DNA of 64,000 nt, from NCBI GenBank assembly GCA_963752495.1, contig CAVVYJ010000001.1:1-64000 (forward strand), read 5' to 3'. Position 1 is the first letter of the stretch. The number at the start of each line of letters is the position of its first letter. The position numbers were made by a program, and so were the translations under genes. Of the stretch, positions 34,319-43,291 are shown piece by piece. Source of the DNA: CAVVYJ01 sp963752495 (lineage in GTDB: Bacteria; Pseudomonadota; Gammaproteobacteria; Burkholderiales; Methylophilaceae). Under the pieces are notes generated by a model. The model had not been told where the DNA came from and searched no databases. It saw nothing but the letters and a program-made list of their open reading frames with translations.

Positions 34319-35728
34319 CTATTGGTTTGGCATGACAAAATTTGAGTAGAGTGGAGCTTGCATTATATCTTCTAGTTGGTTGGCAGCTTTTAACAATTCA
34401 AATTGCGCAGTTAAAACCTGCTGCTCTGCAATTAAATTGGAGAGAGATGCTTGTTTGAGTTCTAGTCTGTCAATGAGTCCAGAATCGAATTGTTTTTGCA
34501 GTTTTTGTATTTGTGTCAGCTGGTTTTTCTGTAAGCCTCGTGCTTGGTTAAGATTTTGCAGTGTAGCTTGGTAGTTTGCATAATTTTGATTCAATTCAGC
34601 GATAATTTTTGCCTGCAACGCCTCGAACTGCGCACCTTCAATTTCGCGTAATTGTTTTGCTTCTGCAGTTTGGGTGGGGTTTTTTTGCAATAAGTTGAGT
34701 AAGGTAGAAAACCCCAGCGACCAAATACTATCCCCAAACTCAAATGCAATTCCGGGTGACAGCGAAATATCAGGTGTTTGTTTTGCAATTTCCAGTTTTA
34801 TTTTGGCTTCTGCCGCTGCATACTTTGCCAAACTACGGCGAATATCGATGCGGTTTAAGAGGGCGGCCTCCTGTAGATTTTTATTCAAAAAATTAGCATC
34901 CAATGCTTTAGCCTGTTGGTTTAGAGTGGCATCAAGGTCAAGCGATTTTATAGTAAGTTGTTTAAATTTATCGATGCTTAACCCAGTATCAGATGCTAGA
35001 CGCGCGTTGAGCTCTGCAGATTTCGCTTTTGCGGAGTTAAGTGAGGATTGTGTTCTGAGTTGCGCTTGTTGCGCCGCGCTTAATTCAGTTTTTGATGCCA
35101 GCCCATTATCCACACGCTTTTGCAGCATATTGAAAATTTCAGTTTGTGTGGTAAGTTCGTGTTGCAGCAATTGCACAATTTCAATATTTTGGTGATATTC
35201 GGTTAAATCTTTGCCAATTTGGCTGCGAAGTTGCCATGCTGTATCAGCAACATCCATGCGCCTTACGGCAGCAAGTTGCTCGGCCTCTTCTATTTTGATT
35301 GCACGTTTATTTGTAGTTTCAATCGGAATCTCCACGTTCAGGCCATATGCCCAGGGCCGAATATCGCCATTTTTTTGGTTGCTGCGCGCAAGATTTGCAG
35401 TAAGTGTAGGGTTTTGCTTATGTCCAGCAGTCTCGATAACAGCATTTGCAAGGCCAAGCTCTGCTTTTGCCACATCTAGCTGAGGGTGAAAATACAAAGC
35501 ACACAATGTCAGCTCATCGACACCCCATGCAGCAAATGGCAGTTCGATATTTTTGTAGCCCTGTGTAGTTAAATAGGCTTTGAAATTTTCACCAAGCGGG
35601 TCTTTAGCAGCTAATTTAGCGGTGGTTTTTTCAATGCTTATTGGTTTTGCAGTATATTTCTCAGTTGCACAGGCAAAAAGTAGGCAGCATGCGAAAGATA
35701 GAGCGATAGTTTTTGGCAGATTTTGCAT
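34319..35728 (-). CDS. TolC-family outer membrane channel lipoprotein
   Basis: 469 residues starting MQNLPKTIALSFACCLLFAC. The lipobox LLFAC indicates a lipoprotein signal peptide cleaved before the cysteine. The body is the coiled helical repeat of outer-membrane efflux proteins: DVAKAELGLANAVIETAG, LRSQIGKDLTEYHQNIEIVQ and LKKNQ/QKLQKQFDSGLIDRLE-type heptads, with the duplicated TolC pattern. It provides the exit duct for the downstream adaptor and RND pump. It is the first gene of this operon. The region before its start, 35729-35781, is short and shows no clear promoter. Confidence 0.85.
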   Translation of the reverse strand: MQNLPKTIALSFACCLLFACATEKYTAKPISIEKTTAKLAAKDPLGENFKAYLTTQGYKNIELPFAAWGVDELTLCALYFHPQLDVAKAELGLANAVIETAGHKQNPTLTANLARSNQKNGDIRPWAYGLNVEIPIETTNKRAIKIEEAEQLAAVRRMDVADTAWQLRSQIGKDLTEYHQNIEIVQLLQHELTTQTEIFNMLQKRVDNGLASKTELSAAQQAQLRTQSSLNSAKAKSAELNARLASDTGLSIDKFKQLTIKSLDLDATLNQQAKALDANFLNKNLQEAALLNRIDIRRSLAKYAAAEAKIKLEIAKQTPDISLSPGIAFEFGDSIWSLGFSTLLNLLQKNPTQTAEAKQLREIEGAQFEALQAKIIAELNQNYANYQATLQNLNQARGLQKNQLTQIQKLQKQFDSGLIDRLELKQASLSNLIAEQQVLTAQFELLKAANQLEDIMQAPLYSNFVMPNQ

Positions 35729-35781
35729 GACTGTGTTTGGACGTTCAATAACAAACCTAACATTGGCTAGAGCGTGGATTC

Positions 35782-36081
35782 CTAAGTCTCTATGGTTGCA
35801 TGCACAGAGTTAAGCGCATCTTGCAAAGTTTCTTCTGAAAGTTTATTTACATTCGTTGCGAGCAAATCCGCAGCTTCAACCGTGCGGATGGGTAAGTCTT
35901 CGGTGTTGAGTTCTGCGATTAAGCCAGCAGCAGCACCCGCGATAATAAGCAGCGTTTCGCGCTCTTTCATTAGGAGCTCAATTTCAGAGCGTAGCATGTT
36001 GTCGTCAGTCATTTGGTTCGTTTTTTGCATAAAATTTTCAAAAGTTGTTTTGTTACTTGCCATCTTGCAGTTTGCCGGCAT
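35782..36081 (-). CDS. Small hypothetical protein, coiled-coil-like
   Basis: A 99-residue open frame with several possible starts: ATG 36081, 36063, 36027 or 36009 (MTDDNMLRSEIELLMKERET). I cannot choose between them. The core, RSEIELLMKERETLLIIAGAA, looks helical with a hydrophobic stripe, and the C-terminal half (LSEETLQDALNSVHATIET) is acidic and helical. No cysteine pairs, signal peptide or clear domain are seen. It lies between the efflux operon, on the same strand, and the tRNA-Leu gene. It may be a small regulator or accessory protein, but I do not recognise it. Confidence 0.5.
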   Translation of the reverse strand: MPANCKMASNKTTFENFMQKTNQMTDDNMLRSEIELLMKERETLLIIAGAAAGLIAELNTEDLPIRTVEAADLLATNVNKLSEETLQDALNSVHATIET

Positions 36082-36222
36082 TGTCTGTCAATGGTTGATG
36101 TGATATTTCACGGTATTTTTAGTGATATGAGGCTAATCATGCAGTTTTGACATTAATCTTTTCGAGTTGACGACATTTGCGATACAATACCGCCTTTGGT
36201 ATTTAAGCTAGCTTAAAACCAT

Positions 36223-36307
36223 GCGAGAGTGGCGGAATTGGTAGACGCACTGGATTTAGGTTCCAGCGCCGCAAGGCGTGAGAGTTCGAGTCTCTCCTTT
36301 CGCACCA
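36223..36307 (+). tRNA. tRNA-Leu (anticodon TAG)
   Basis: An 85-base cloverleaf: acceptor GCGAGAG pairs with CTTTCGC (one G-T pair), and the anticodon stem CTGGA/TCCAG encloses TTTAGGT with anticodon TAG. There is a long variable arm (CGCCGCAAGGCG region), T arm GAGTTCGAGTCTC and an encoded CCA end. The long variable arm and the bases fit tRNA-Leu. It lies 32 bases before tig, as in related betaproteobacteria. Confidence 0.97.
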
Positions 36308-36339
36308 CCTATCAAACAATATTTACGGGAATATGCAGC

Positions 36340-37642
36340 ATGGCAACATCTGTTGAAACAATCAGTAACTTAGAACGTCGCATGACCATTAAGGTGCCGT
36401 TAGCACCGCTAGAAGGTCAGATTAAACAGCGTCTTACACAAATTTCACGTACTGCAAAATTTGCAGGGTTCCGTCCCGGCAAAGCACCAATGGGCTTGGT
36501 GAATCAGCAATATGGTAATCAAGTGCGCGATGAAGTGTATTCAAAAGCTGTGGAAGAGAGCTTTGGTGATGCGGTTGAAGAGAAAAAACTGCGCGTTGCG
36601 GGTTTTCCAAATATTGAGCACAAACCATTCGCAGAAGCAGCCACAGAGCTTGAGTACACGGCCACTTTCGAGGTATTTCCCGAAGTAAAAGTAGGCGATT
36701 TGAGTAAAATTAAGGTTGAAAAACCAACGCTGGAAGTTTCTGACGCAGATGTTGATAAAACCCTTGATGTGCTGGTGAAGCAACGTGTGCGTTATGAGCC
36801 GGTGAAACGTGCAGCAGCAGCGGGCGACCGCATTAATATTAGCCTTACCGCGAGTATTGACGGGCAGCAGGTGGAAAGCACTGGTGACAAAGGCATTGAT
36901 TTGGTGCTGGGCGAACCTGGACGTATTGAAGCGTTTGATAAAGAACTAACAGGCGGTAAAACGGGCGACACCAAAAATTTTGAAATTAAGTACCCTAAAG
37001 ACCATAATCCGGCACAACTTGCAGGTAAAAAAGTCGCTTATCGAGGTGACTTATAATGCGGTTTCTGAGCCGGTTTACCCTAAAATCGATAAAGAGTTTG
37101 CCAAGGAACTGGGTGTTGCAGATGGCGACGTGAAGAAAATGCGCGCTGAAGTAAAAATGAGCCTTGACCAGGAAGTGGAAAAGCGCGTGAAAGCGCGCAC
37201 CAAAGAACAAGTCTTTCAAGGGTTGATTGATTTGGTGAAACTGGAGCTGCCAAGCTCGCTCGTTAATGCTGAGATCAACCGTATGGCACAAATGACCGCG
37301 CAAAACTTGCAGCAGCGTGGTATGGATCCAAGCCAGATTAAACTGGAGCCCGCAATGTTTGAGGACCAAGCAAAGCGTAGCACATCATTACGTTTGATTT
37401 TGTCAGAAGTGGTGAATTCAAATAAGCTGCAAGCGAGTGCTGATCAGGTGCGCGCGATGATTGAAACATTTGCACAAAGTTATGATGACCCAGAAGAGCT
37501 GGTAAAGTGGTATTACGCAGATGTTAAACGTTTAGATGAGCCTTCGGCGTTGGCCACAGAAGAAAATGTAGTCAACTGGGTGCTTGAAAAAGCAAAAGTT
37601 TCTACCAAAAAAATCAAATTTGATGAATTGATGGCTGGATAG
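36340..37642 (+). CDS. tig: Trigger factor, one frameshift
   Basis: The ribosome-associated chaperone and prolyl isomerase. The true start is ATG 36340 (MATSVETISNLERRMTIKVP). The N-terminal ribosome-binding signature FAGFRPGKAPMGLV is present, followed by the PPIase domain (GDRINISLTASIDGQQVEST). The frame breaks near 37042; one extra base there separates AGKKVAY from EVTYNAVSEPVYPKI. The C-terminal chaperone domain (TRKEQVFQGLIDLV-like, MDPSQIKLEPAMFEDQ) continues to 37642. The restored length is about 433 residues, normal for Tig. It heads the tig-clpP-clpX-lon quality-control run. Since tig is near-universal, a sequencing error is likelier than loss. Confidence 0.93.
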
Positions 37643-37718
37643 TCTTTAATTCTGGCGATGATAATGAGCGCCGTGCTGTTAAATTAAGATTTTGGTTAAT
37701 TAAGTTAAGGCGATGCAG

Positions 37719-38369
37719 ATGAGTGATATTTTATTGAGTGGTAATCAAAAAGAGATTCAAACAGAAACACAAGGTTTGGGTTATATTCCAATGGTTATCG
37801 AGCAGAGCGGCCGTGGTGAGCGTTCTTACGATATTTACTCTCGTTTGCTTAAAGAGCGCGTTATTTTCTTAGTTGGTCCGGTTAACGATATGTCTGCCAA
37901 TTTAATCGTTGCGCAGCTTCTGTTCTTAGAAGCAGAAAATCCAGATAAAGATATCTCACTTTATATCAATTCTCCAGGCGGTTCGGTGACAGCGGGTATG
38001 TCGATTTACGACACCATGCAATTTATTAAACCTGACGTTAGCACTTTGTGTATTGGTCAAGCTGCCAGCATGGGCGCATTTCTGTTGGCGGCTGGCGCTA
38101 AAGGTAAACGTTTCAGCTTGCCTAACTCACGCGTCATGATTCATCAACCATCAGGTGGTTTTCAAGGCCAATCTTCGGATATCGCGATTCAGGCCAAAGA
38201 GATTATGTATTTGCGTGAAAAACTCAACAAAATTTTGGCAAACCACACAGGTAAAACCGAAGAAGAAATTGACCGCGACACCGAGCGCGATAACTTTATG
38301 AGTGCTGAGGAATCAGTTGCGTATGGCATGATCGACAAGGTGATTGCTAATCGTAAAGAAGTAGCATAA
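37719..38369 (+). CDS. clpP: ATP-dependent Clp protease proteolytic subunit
   Basis: About 216 residues starting at ATG 37719 (MSDILLSGNQKEIQ), chosen over ATG 37713 because AAGG lies 8 bases upstream. The serine protease triad is visible: GQAASMGAFLLAAG with the active serine, SRVMIHQPSGGFQGQ with the histidine, and the aspartate in TERDNFM. LYINSPGGSVTAG forms the oxyanion region. It forms a tetradecameric chamber and degrades proteins delivered by ClpX. It lies 71 bases after tig and 32 bases before clpX in the standard order. Confidence 0.97.
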   Translation: MSDILLSGNQKEIQTETQGLGYIPMVIEQSGRGERSYDIYSRLLKERVIFLVGPVNDMSANLIVAQLLFLEAENPDKDISLYINSPGGSVTAGMSIYDTMQFIKPDVSTLCIGQAASMGAFLLAAGAKGKRFSLPNSRVMIHQPSGGFQGQSSDIAIQAKEIMYLREKLNKILANHTGKTEEEIDRDTERDNFMSAEESVAYGMIDKVIANRKEVA

Positions 38370-38401
38370 GATTTTAGCTGATATTTAAGCGGGATTATTA
38401 A

Positions 38402-39700
38402 ATGGCAACCAAAGCCGAAGGCGAAAAACTACTCTATTGCTCATTTTGCGGCAAAAGCCAACATGAGGTTAAAAAGTTAATCGCTGGCCCATCAGTTTTT
38501 ATCTGTGATGAATGTGTTGATTTATGTAACGATATCATTAAGGAAGAGGTGCAAAGCCTCAGTGATATTAAGTCTACCGATAAGTCGCTACCTAGCCCGC
38601 AAGAGATTTGTAAAATTCTGGATCAATATGTGATTGGTCAGCTTCAAGCTAAAAAGAACCTGTCTGTAGCCGTTTATAACCACTATAAGCGCTTAGATCA
38701 CAATCACATCACACAAAATACCAACAAAGATGATGTTGAAATTCAAAAAAGCAACATTTTGCTTATCGGTCCAACTGGCTCGGGTAAAACATTGCTCGCG
38801 CAAACGCTAGCGCGCCTTCTAGATGTGCCTTTTGTCATGGCTGATGCAACCACGTTGACCGAAGCGGGCTATGTGGGCGAAGACGTTGAAAACATTATGC
38901 AGAAATTGCTGCAAAAGTGTGATTACGATATTGAAAAAGCGCAGCGCGGCATTGTTTATATCGATGAAGTCGATAAAATCTCACGCAAATCCGAGAATCC
39001 ATCGATTACGCGAGATGTGTCGGGCGAGGGCGTACAACAAGCGCTTCTCAAGCTGATTGAAGGCACGGTTGCATCTGTGCCACCACAAGGTGGGCGTAAG
39101 CATCCAAATCAGGAGTTTGTGCAGTTAGATACGACAAATATTTTGTTTATCTGCGGCGGTGCGTTTGACGGGTTAGAGAAAGTCATTCGCATGCGTTCAG
39201 AAAAAGGCGGTATCGGCTTTGGCGCGGAAGTAAAAAGCAAAGACGATGCGAACAGTGTTGGTGCGGTGCTGAAAGAAGTTCAGCCAGAAGATTTAATTAA
39301 GTTTGGCTTAATTCCCGAGTTTATCGGTCGTTTGCCAGTGGTAGCCACACTGGAGTCGCTGGATGAAGGCGCGCTGATGACGATTCTGACAGAGCCAAAA
39401 AATGCGCTCACTAAGCAATACATCAAGTTATTCAAAATGGAAGGCGTGGACTTGGAATTCAGAGACGCGGCTTTGCGCTTAATCGCCAAAAAAGCGCTGG
39501 AACGAAAAACTGGTGCACGTGGTTTGCGTTCCATCATGGAGCATGCTTTGCTGGATATTATGTACGACATTCCTTCAATAGAGAATCTGTCCAAAGTCGT
39601 TGTTGACGAGGGCACAATTAATGGCGAAACGCCGCCAATTCTGATATATCAGGATCAACCTAAGGAAGATAAGCAAAAGTTGGCGGAAAACGCAGGCTAA
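38402..39700 (+). CDS. clpX: Clp protease ATP-binding subunit ClpX
   Basis: A 432-residue AAA+ unfoldase. The N-terminal zinc-binding domain has paired cysteines (CSFCGKSQ and CDECVDLC). The ATPase core has Walker A GPTGSGKTLLAQ, Walker B GIVYIDEVDKI, sensor motifs, and the pore loop GYVGEDVE. The RKTGARGLRSIMEHALLDIM block is the sensor-2 region. The IGF-type ClpP docking loop should lie in KGGIGFGAEVKS. The sequence is intact. It selects substrates and feeds them to ClpP, encoded just upstream. The first residues MATKAEGEKLLYC match the usual start. Confidence 0.97.
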   Translation: MATKAEGEKLLYCSFCGKSQHEVKKLIAGPSVFICDECVDLCNDIIKEEVQSLSDIKSTDKSLPSPQEICKILDQYVIGQLQAKKNLSVAVYNHYKRLDHNHITQNTNKDDVEIQKSNILLIGPTGSGKTLLAQTLARLLDVPFVMADATTLTEAGYVGEDVENIMQKLLQKCDYDIEKAQRGIVYIDEVDKISRKSENPSITRDVSGEGVQQALLKLIEGTVASVPPQGGRKHPNQEFVQLDTTNILFICGGAFDGLEKVIRMRSEKGGIGFGAEVKSKDDANSVGAVLKEVQPEDLIKFGLIPEFIGRLPVVATLESLDEGALMTILTEPKNALTKQYIKLFKMEGVDLEFRDAALRLIAKKALERKTGARGLRSIMEHALLDIMYDIPSIENLSKVVVDEGTINGETPPILIYQDQPKEDKQKLAENAG

Positions 39701-39786
39701 GCCTACCTTGCCTTACGGGGCTATTGCAATTCCATTCAAGTGGTTTATAGTAGAGTCAGCACATCAAATAAAAGTGGGCGCTAGCA

Positions 39787-39815
39787 CTTGAACTATCAAA
39801 GTATGTTCCCAATTT
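39787..39815 (+). promoter_or_regulatory. Possible sigma32 (heat-shock) promoter of lon
   Basis: CTTGAA at 39787-39792 and CCCAATTT at 39808-39815 are separated by 15 bases, close to the RpoH consensus CTTGAAA and CCCCATNT. It lies about 45 bases before the lon start, in the 158-base gap after clpX. lon is a classic RpoH target, which supports the reading. Confidence 0.5.
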
Positions 39816-39858
39816 AATGACATAGAGTTGAATTAACTCATGTGAATGAAAGTATTTT

Positions 39859-42336
39859 ATGACTGAACAAGCTTTGCCAACCATCTCAAAAACTGTTTTG
39901 CCACCTGGTAAAATGCCGCTGTTGCCGTTGCGTGACGTGGTAGTTTACCCGCATCTTGTCATCCCGCTATTTGTGGGTCGTGAGAAGTCTGTCAAAGCGC
40001 TTGAAATTGCCTCTGATGCTAATAAGCAAATCTTACTGGTCGCACAAAAATCGGCGACTAAAGATGATCCGGATGCGAATGACCTTTATGAGATTGGTAC
40101 GCTAGCGACCGTCTTGCAGATGTTGAAACTACCTGATGGCACGGTAAAGGTGTTGGTAGAAGGCATACAACGTGTAAGGATTTCCGAGTTTGAAGAAACG
40201 CCAGATTGTTTTTTAGCAAAAGCGGAAAAAATCAAGGCTGCTGAAGAGAACGACAGCGAAACCGAAGCCTTAATGCGCACTGTGCTTACGCAGTTTGACC
40301 AATATGTAAAACTCAACAAAAAGATTCCACCTGAGATTCTAACTTCACTTGCGACAATCAACGAAGCAGGGCGGTTGGCAGACACTATTTCGGCGCACCT
40401 CACTTTAAAGCTAGAAGAGAAACAAAAAATTCTTGAAATGCTTAGCGTCACCGAGCGTTTGGAACATTTGCTACATTTGATGGAGTCTGAAATCGACATT
40501 CTGCAAGTCGAGAAACGTATCCGCGGCCGCGTTAAACGGCAAATGGAAAAAAGCCAGCGCGAGTATTACCTCAATGAGCAAGTGAAAGCGATTCAAAAAG
40601 AACTTGGCGAACAAGATGAAAATGCCGAGATGGAAGAGCTTGAAAAGCGAATTCGCGATGCAGGTATGCCAAAAGAAGCCTTGGCAAAGGTCAATGCTGA
40701 GCTTAAAAAGCTTAAGTTGATGTCGCCAATGTCGGCTGAAGCTTCTGTGGTGCGCAACTATATTGATACGTTAGTGAATCTGCCATGGAAGAAAAAAACT
40801 AAAATTTGTAAAGATTTGACAGTGGCTGAAGAAATTCTAGATGCGGATCACTATGGTCTTGAGAAAGTGAAAGAGCGAATTATTGAATATTTAGCGGTTC
40901 AGCAACGTGTAGGCAAACTTAAAGCACCAATTTTATGCTTAGTTGGTCCTCCAGGTGTGGGTAAAACGTCGCTTGGGCAAAGTATTGCTAAAGCGGTGAA
41001 CCGTAAATTTATTCGCATGGCTTTGGGCGGTGTGCGTGATGAAGCGGAAATTCGCGGCCATAGACGCACTTACATTGGCTCTATGCCAGGTAAAGTATTG
41101 CAAAGCATGAGCAAAGTAGGCGTTAAAAACCCACTTTTCTTGCTTGATGAGGTGGATAAAATGGGTCAAGACATGCGTGGTGACCCATCTTCCGCTTTGC
41201 TTGAAGTGCTTGATCCCGAGCAAAATCATACATTTGCTGATCACTATGTCGAAGTTGAATATGATTTATCAGATGTGATGTTCGTGGCAACCGCAAACAC
41301 GATGAATATCCCCGCGCCGTTATTGGACCGCATGGAAATTATTCGCCTTGCAGGTTATACAGAAGATGAAAAAGTTAACATTGCTAAGCGCTACTTGTTG
41401 CCGAAGCAGCTACAAACACATGGTTTGAAACCAACGGAAATTAATTTTGCAGAAGCGGCCATACGTCATATCGTGCAATATTACACACGTGAGGCAGGGG
41501 TGCGACGTTTGGAACAAGAAATTGCAAAAGTTTGCCGCAAAGTAGTTAAAGAGCTGTTGCAAAGTAAAACGGATGCTAAAAAATATCATCGTAATGACGA
41601 TGGCGCCAGCCTGAAACCGACTAAAAAGGCCAATATCACGGTTAAAAACCTAGAAAAGTATTTGGGCGTTTATCGATACGATTTTGGGTTAGCAGCCAAA
41701 GAAAATCAAATTGGCCAAGTGACTGGTTTGGCCTGGACTTCTGTTGGCGGCGAGCTGCTCACCGTAGAGGCCGTAACTTTACCCGGTAAAGGTAAGACGA
41801 TTACCACGGGTAAATTAGGCGATGTGATGCAGGAATCTGTGCAGGCTGCTATGAGTGTGGTGCGTAGCCGTGCAGCGCGCTTAGGTATCCCAGAGGACTT
41901 TTACGAGAAAAAAGATATTCACATTCACTTGCCAGAGGGTGCCACGCCGAAAGATGGTCCGAGTGCTGGCATCGCGCTCACCACGGCCTTGGTATCGGTG
42001 CTCACAAACATTCCGGCGCGTGCAGATGTGGCCATGACGGGTGAGATTACCTTGCGTGGCGAGGTGTTGCCGATTGGTGGATTAAAAGAAAAGCTATTGG
42101 CAGCGCATCGCGGCGGCATCAAAACGGTGCTTATTCCAGAGTCGAATGTGAAAGATTTGGTGGAAATTCCAGAAAACATCAAAAACCAGCTACAAATACA
42201 CCCTGTAAAATGGATTGATCAGGTGCTGGAATATGCTTTGGTAGAGATGCCGAAGCCATTGGAGGTCAAACCAGAGGAAATTCCTGCGGTGGTTGCTGAG
42301 AATGAGAAAGACGTAAAAGCACCAATTACACATTAG
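39859..42336 (+). CDS. lon: ATP-dependent protease Lon
   Basis: An 825-residue homohexameric AAA+ serine protease that degrades misfolded and regulatory proteins. The N-terminal substrate-binding LON domain (PLLPLRDVVVYPHLVIPLFV) is followed by a coiled-coil, then Walker A LVGPPGVGKTSLGQ and Walker B PLFLLDEVDKMGQD. The protease domain has the catalytic serine in PKDGPSAGIALTTA and the lysine in LKEKLLAAHRGGIK. The length is slightly above E. coli Lon (784), with a C-terminal tail rich in Glu, Lys and Val (residues 795-825). The sequence is intact. The clpP-clpX-lon-hupB order is the common proteobacterial arrangement. Confidence 0.98.
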   Translation: MTEQALPTISKTVLPPGKMPLLPLRDVVVYPHLVIPLFVGREKSVKALEIASDANKQILLVAQKSATKDDPDANDLYEIGTLATVLQMLKLPDGTVKVLVEGIQRVRISEFEETPDCFLAKAEKIKAAEENDSETEALMRTVLTQFDQYVKLNKKIPPEILTSLATINEAGRLADTISAHLTLKLEEKQKILEMLSVTERLEHLLHLMESEIDILQVEKRIRGRVKRQMEKSQREYYLNEQVKAIQKELGEQDENAEMEELEKRIRDAGMPKEALAKVNAELKKLKLMSPMSAEASVVRNYIDTLVNLPWKKKTKICKDLTVAEEILDADHYGLEKVKERIIEYLAVQQRVGKLKAPILCLVGPPGVGKTSLGQSIAKAVNRKFIRMALGGVRDEAEIRGHRRTYIGSMPGKVLQSMSKVGVKNPLFLLDEVDKMGQDMRGDPSSALLEVLDPEQNHTFADHYVEVEYDLSDVMFVATANTMNIPAPLLDRMEIIRLAGYTEDEKVNIAKRYLLPKQLQTHGLKPTEINFAEAAIRHIVQYYTREAGVRRLEQEIAKVCRKVVKELLQSKTDAKKYHRNDDGASLKPTKKANITVKNLEKYLGVYRYDFGLAAKENQIGQVTGLAWTSVGGELLTVEAVTLPGKGKTITTGKLGDVMQESVQAAMSVVRSRAARLGIPEDFYEKKDIHIHLPEGATPKDGPSAGIALTTALVSVLTNIPARADVAMTGEITLRGEVLPIGGLKEKLLAAHRGGIKTVLIPESNVKDLVEIPENIKNQLQIHPVKWIDQVLEYALVEMPKPLEVKPEEIPAVVAENEKDVKAPITH

Positions 42337-42392
42337 TTTTTTGTGTAAACAATGTTTATTTGTAATTATCTTGTAAAATCGGCCGCAAACCC

Positions 42393-42422
42393 TTGACAGA
42401 GCCTTTTGTAGCTTGATATAAA
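42393..42422 (+). promoter_or_regulatory. Sigma70 promoter of hupB
   Basis: TTGACA at 42393-42398 and TATAAA at 42417-42422 are separated by 18 bases. It lies in the 140-base gap between lon and hupB, 55 bases before the hupB start. The close match to consensus suits an abundant nucleoid protein. Confidence 0.75.
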
Positions 42423-42476
42423 GTCACAACAGGATACGCCTGTTATTTTAGTTTAATAACATAGAGGGGATTACTC

Positions 42477-42749
42477 GTGAATAAATCAGAATTGATTGAT
42501 CAAATTGCAAAAGCAGCAGGTATTTCAAAAGCTGCGGCCGGCCGTTCTCTAGACGCAACAACAGCAGCAATCACTAAATCACTTAAAAAAGGTAATTTGG
42601 TTACTTTAATTGGTTTCGGTACATTTTATGTAGGTAAACGTGCAGCGCGCAACGGTCGCAACCCTCGTACGGGCGCTACCATTAAAATCAAAGCTGCAAA
42701 TTCTCCTAAATTCAGAGCTGGTAAAGCGCTGAAAGATGCTGTAAACTAG
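42477..42749 (+). CDS. hupB: DNA-binding protein HU-beta
   Basis: A 90-residue histone-like nucleoid protein starting with GTG 42477 (MNKSELIDQIAKAAGISKAA). The conserved arm is seen in FGTFYVGKRAARNGRNPRTG, whose proline intercalates DNA, followed by ATIKIKAANSPKFRAGKALK, the invariant C-terminus. It bends and compacts DNA as a dimer. GAGGGG lies 8 bases before the start. Length and sequence are typical of HU. It has its own strong promoter and is followed by a hairpin. Confidence 0.97.
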   Translation: MNKSELIDQIAKAAGISKAAAGRSLDATTAAITKSLKKGNLVTLIGFGTFYVGKRAARNGRNPRTGATIKIKAANSPKFRAGKALKDAVN

Positions 42750-42757
42750 CGGACTTT

Positions 42758-42791
42758 GTTGGTTAAGCAATTTAATATCTGTTTAGCCAAC
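42758..42791 (+). terminator. Hairpin after hupB, possible terminator
   Basis: GTTGGTTAAGC pairs with GTTTAGCCAAC as an 11-bp stem with two G-U pairs around a 12-base loop. It starts 9 bases after the hupB stop. The T tract is weak and displaced, so it could instead protect the mRNA 3' end. Confidence 0.45.
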
Positions 42792-42834
42792 GTGCACTGC
42801 TAGTTTTATAGAATTTAGTTTGTAAAGTTACGCA

Positions 42835-42910
42835 GGGTGCTTAGCTCAGTTGGTAGAGCGTCGCCCTTACAAGGCGAATGTCAGCGGTTCGACCCCGTTA
42901 GCACCCACCA
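42835..42910 (+). tRNA. tRNA-Val (anticodon TAC)
   Basis: A 76-base cloverleaf starting GGGTGCTTAGCTCAGTTGG. The acceptor GGGTGCT pairs with AGCACCC, the anticodon loop CTTACAA has anticodon TAC, the T arm is CGGTTCGACCCCG, and a CCA end is encoded. A separate terminator lies before the following tRNA-Asp. Confidence 0.97.
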
Positions 42911-42973
42911 TGTATCTGTATGTTTGAGTTGTTAGATTACATGAGCTTTTAAAACATTTGCCTTAAAACTCTG

Positions 42974-43006
42974 AAGAGTGCTATTGATATGGCACTCTTT
43001 GTTTTT
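42974..43006 (+). terminator. Terminator after tRNA-Val
   Basis: AAGAGTGC pairs with GCACTCTT around a 10-base loop, followed by TGTTTTT. It lies 64 bases after the tRNA-Val gene and 17 bases before tRNA-Asp. Confidence 0.75.
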
Positions 43007-43022
43007 AGTGCTGTTGAAAACT

Positions 43023-43099
43023 GGAGTGGTAGTTCAGTTGGTTAGAATACCGGCCTGTCACGCCGGGGGTCGCGGGTTCGAGCCCCGTCCACTCCGCCA
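43023..43099 (+). tRNA. tRNA-Asp (anticodon GTC)
   Basis: A 77-base cloverleaf starting GGAGTGGTAGTTCAGTTGG. The acceptor GGAGTGG pairs with CCACTCC, the anticodon stem CCGGC/GCCGG encloses CTGTCAC with anticodon GTC, the T arm is GCGGGTTCGAGCCCCGT-like, and a CCA end is encoded. A strong terminator follows. Confidence 0.97.
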
Positions 43100-43103
43100 A
43101 TAC

Positions 43104-43140
43104 AAAAACGAGTCTCAATATTTGAGACTCGTTTTTTTTT
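43104..43140 (+). terminator. Terminator after tRNA-Asp
   Basis: AAAAACGAGTCTCAA and TTGAGACTCGTTTTT form a stem of about 15 bp around a short TAT loop, with a run of nine T. It is the strongest terminator in the window by appearance. Confidence 0.93.
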
Positions 43141-43291
43141 AATAATTTTTTTGTCTAGTAACTTATTGATTACTCTGCAGTCTTAATACGCTGGAGCATG
43201 TCTTAAACTGTACAGTTTGTGATATATTACGCAGTTGAAAATTTAGTGGCTAACACAGCCGGCTTTAGTAAAAAAACCTTGAAAGAACATT

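Noticed and set aside
36229..36339. Open frame running through tRNA-Leu into tig, seeming to give trigger factor 37 extra residues
   Set aside because: The extra residues are a translation of the tRNA-Leu gene. The conserved tig start is ATG 36340.
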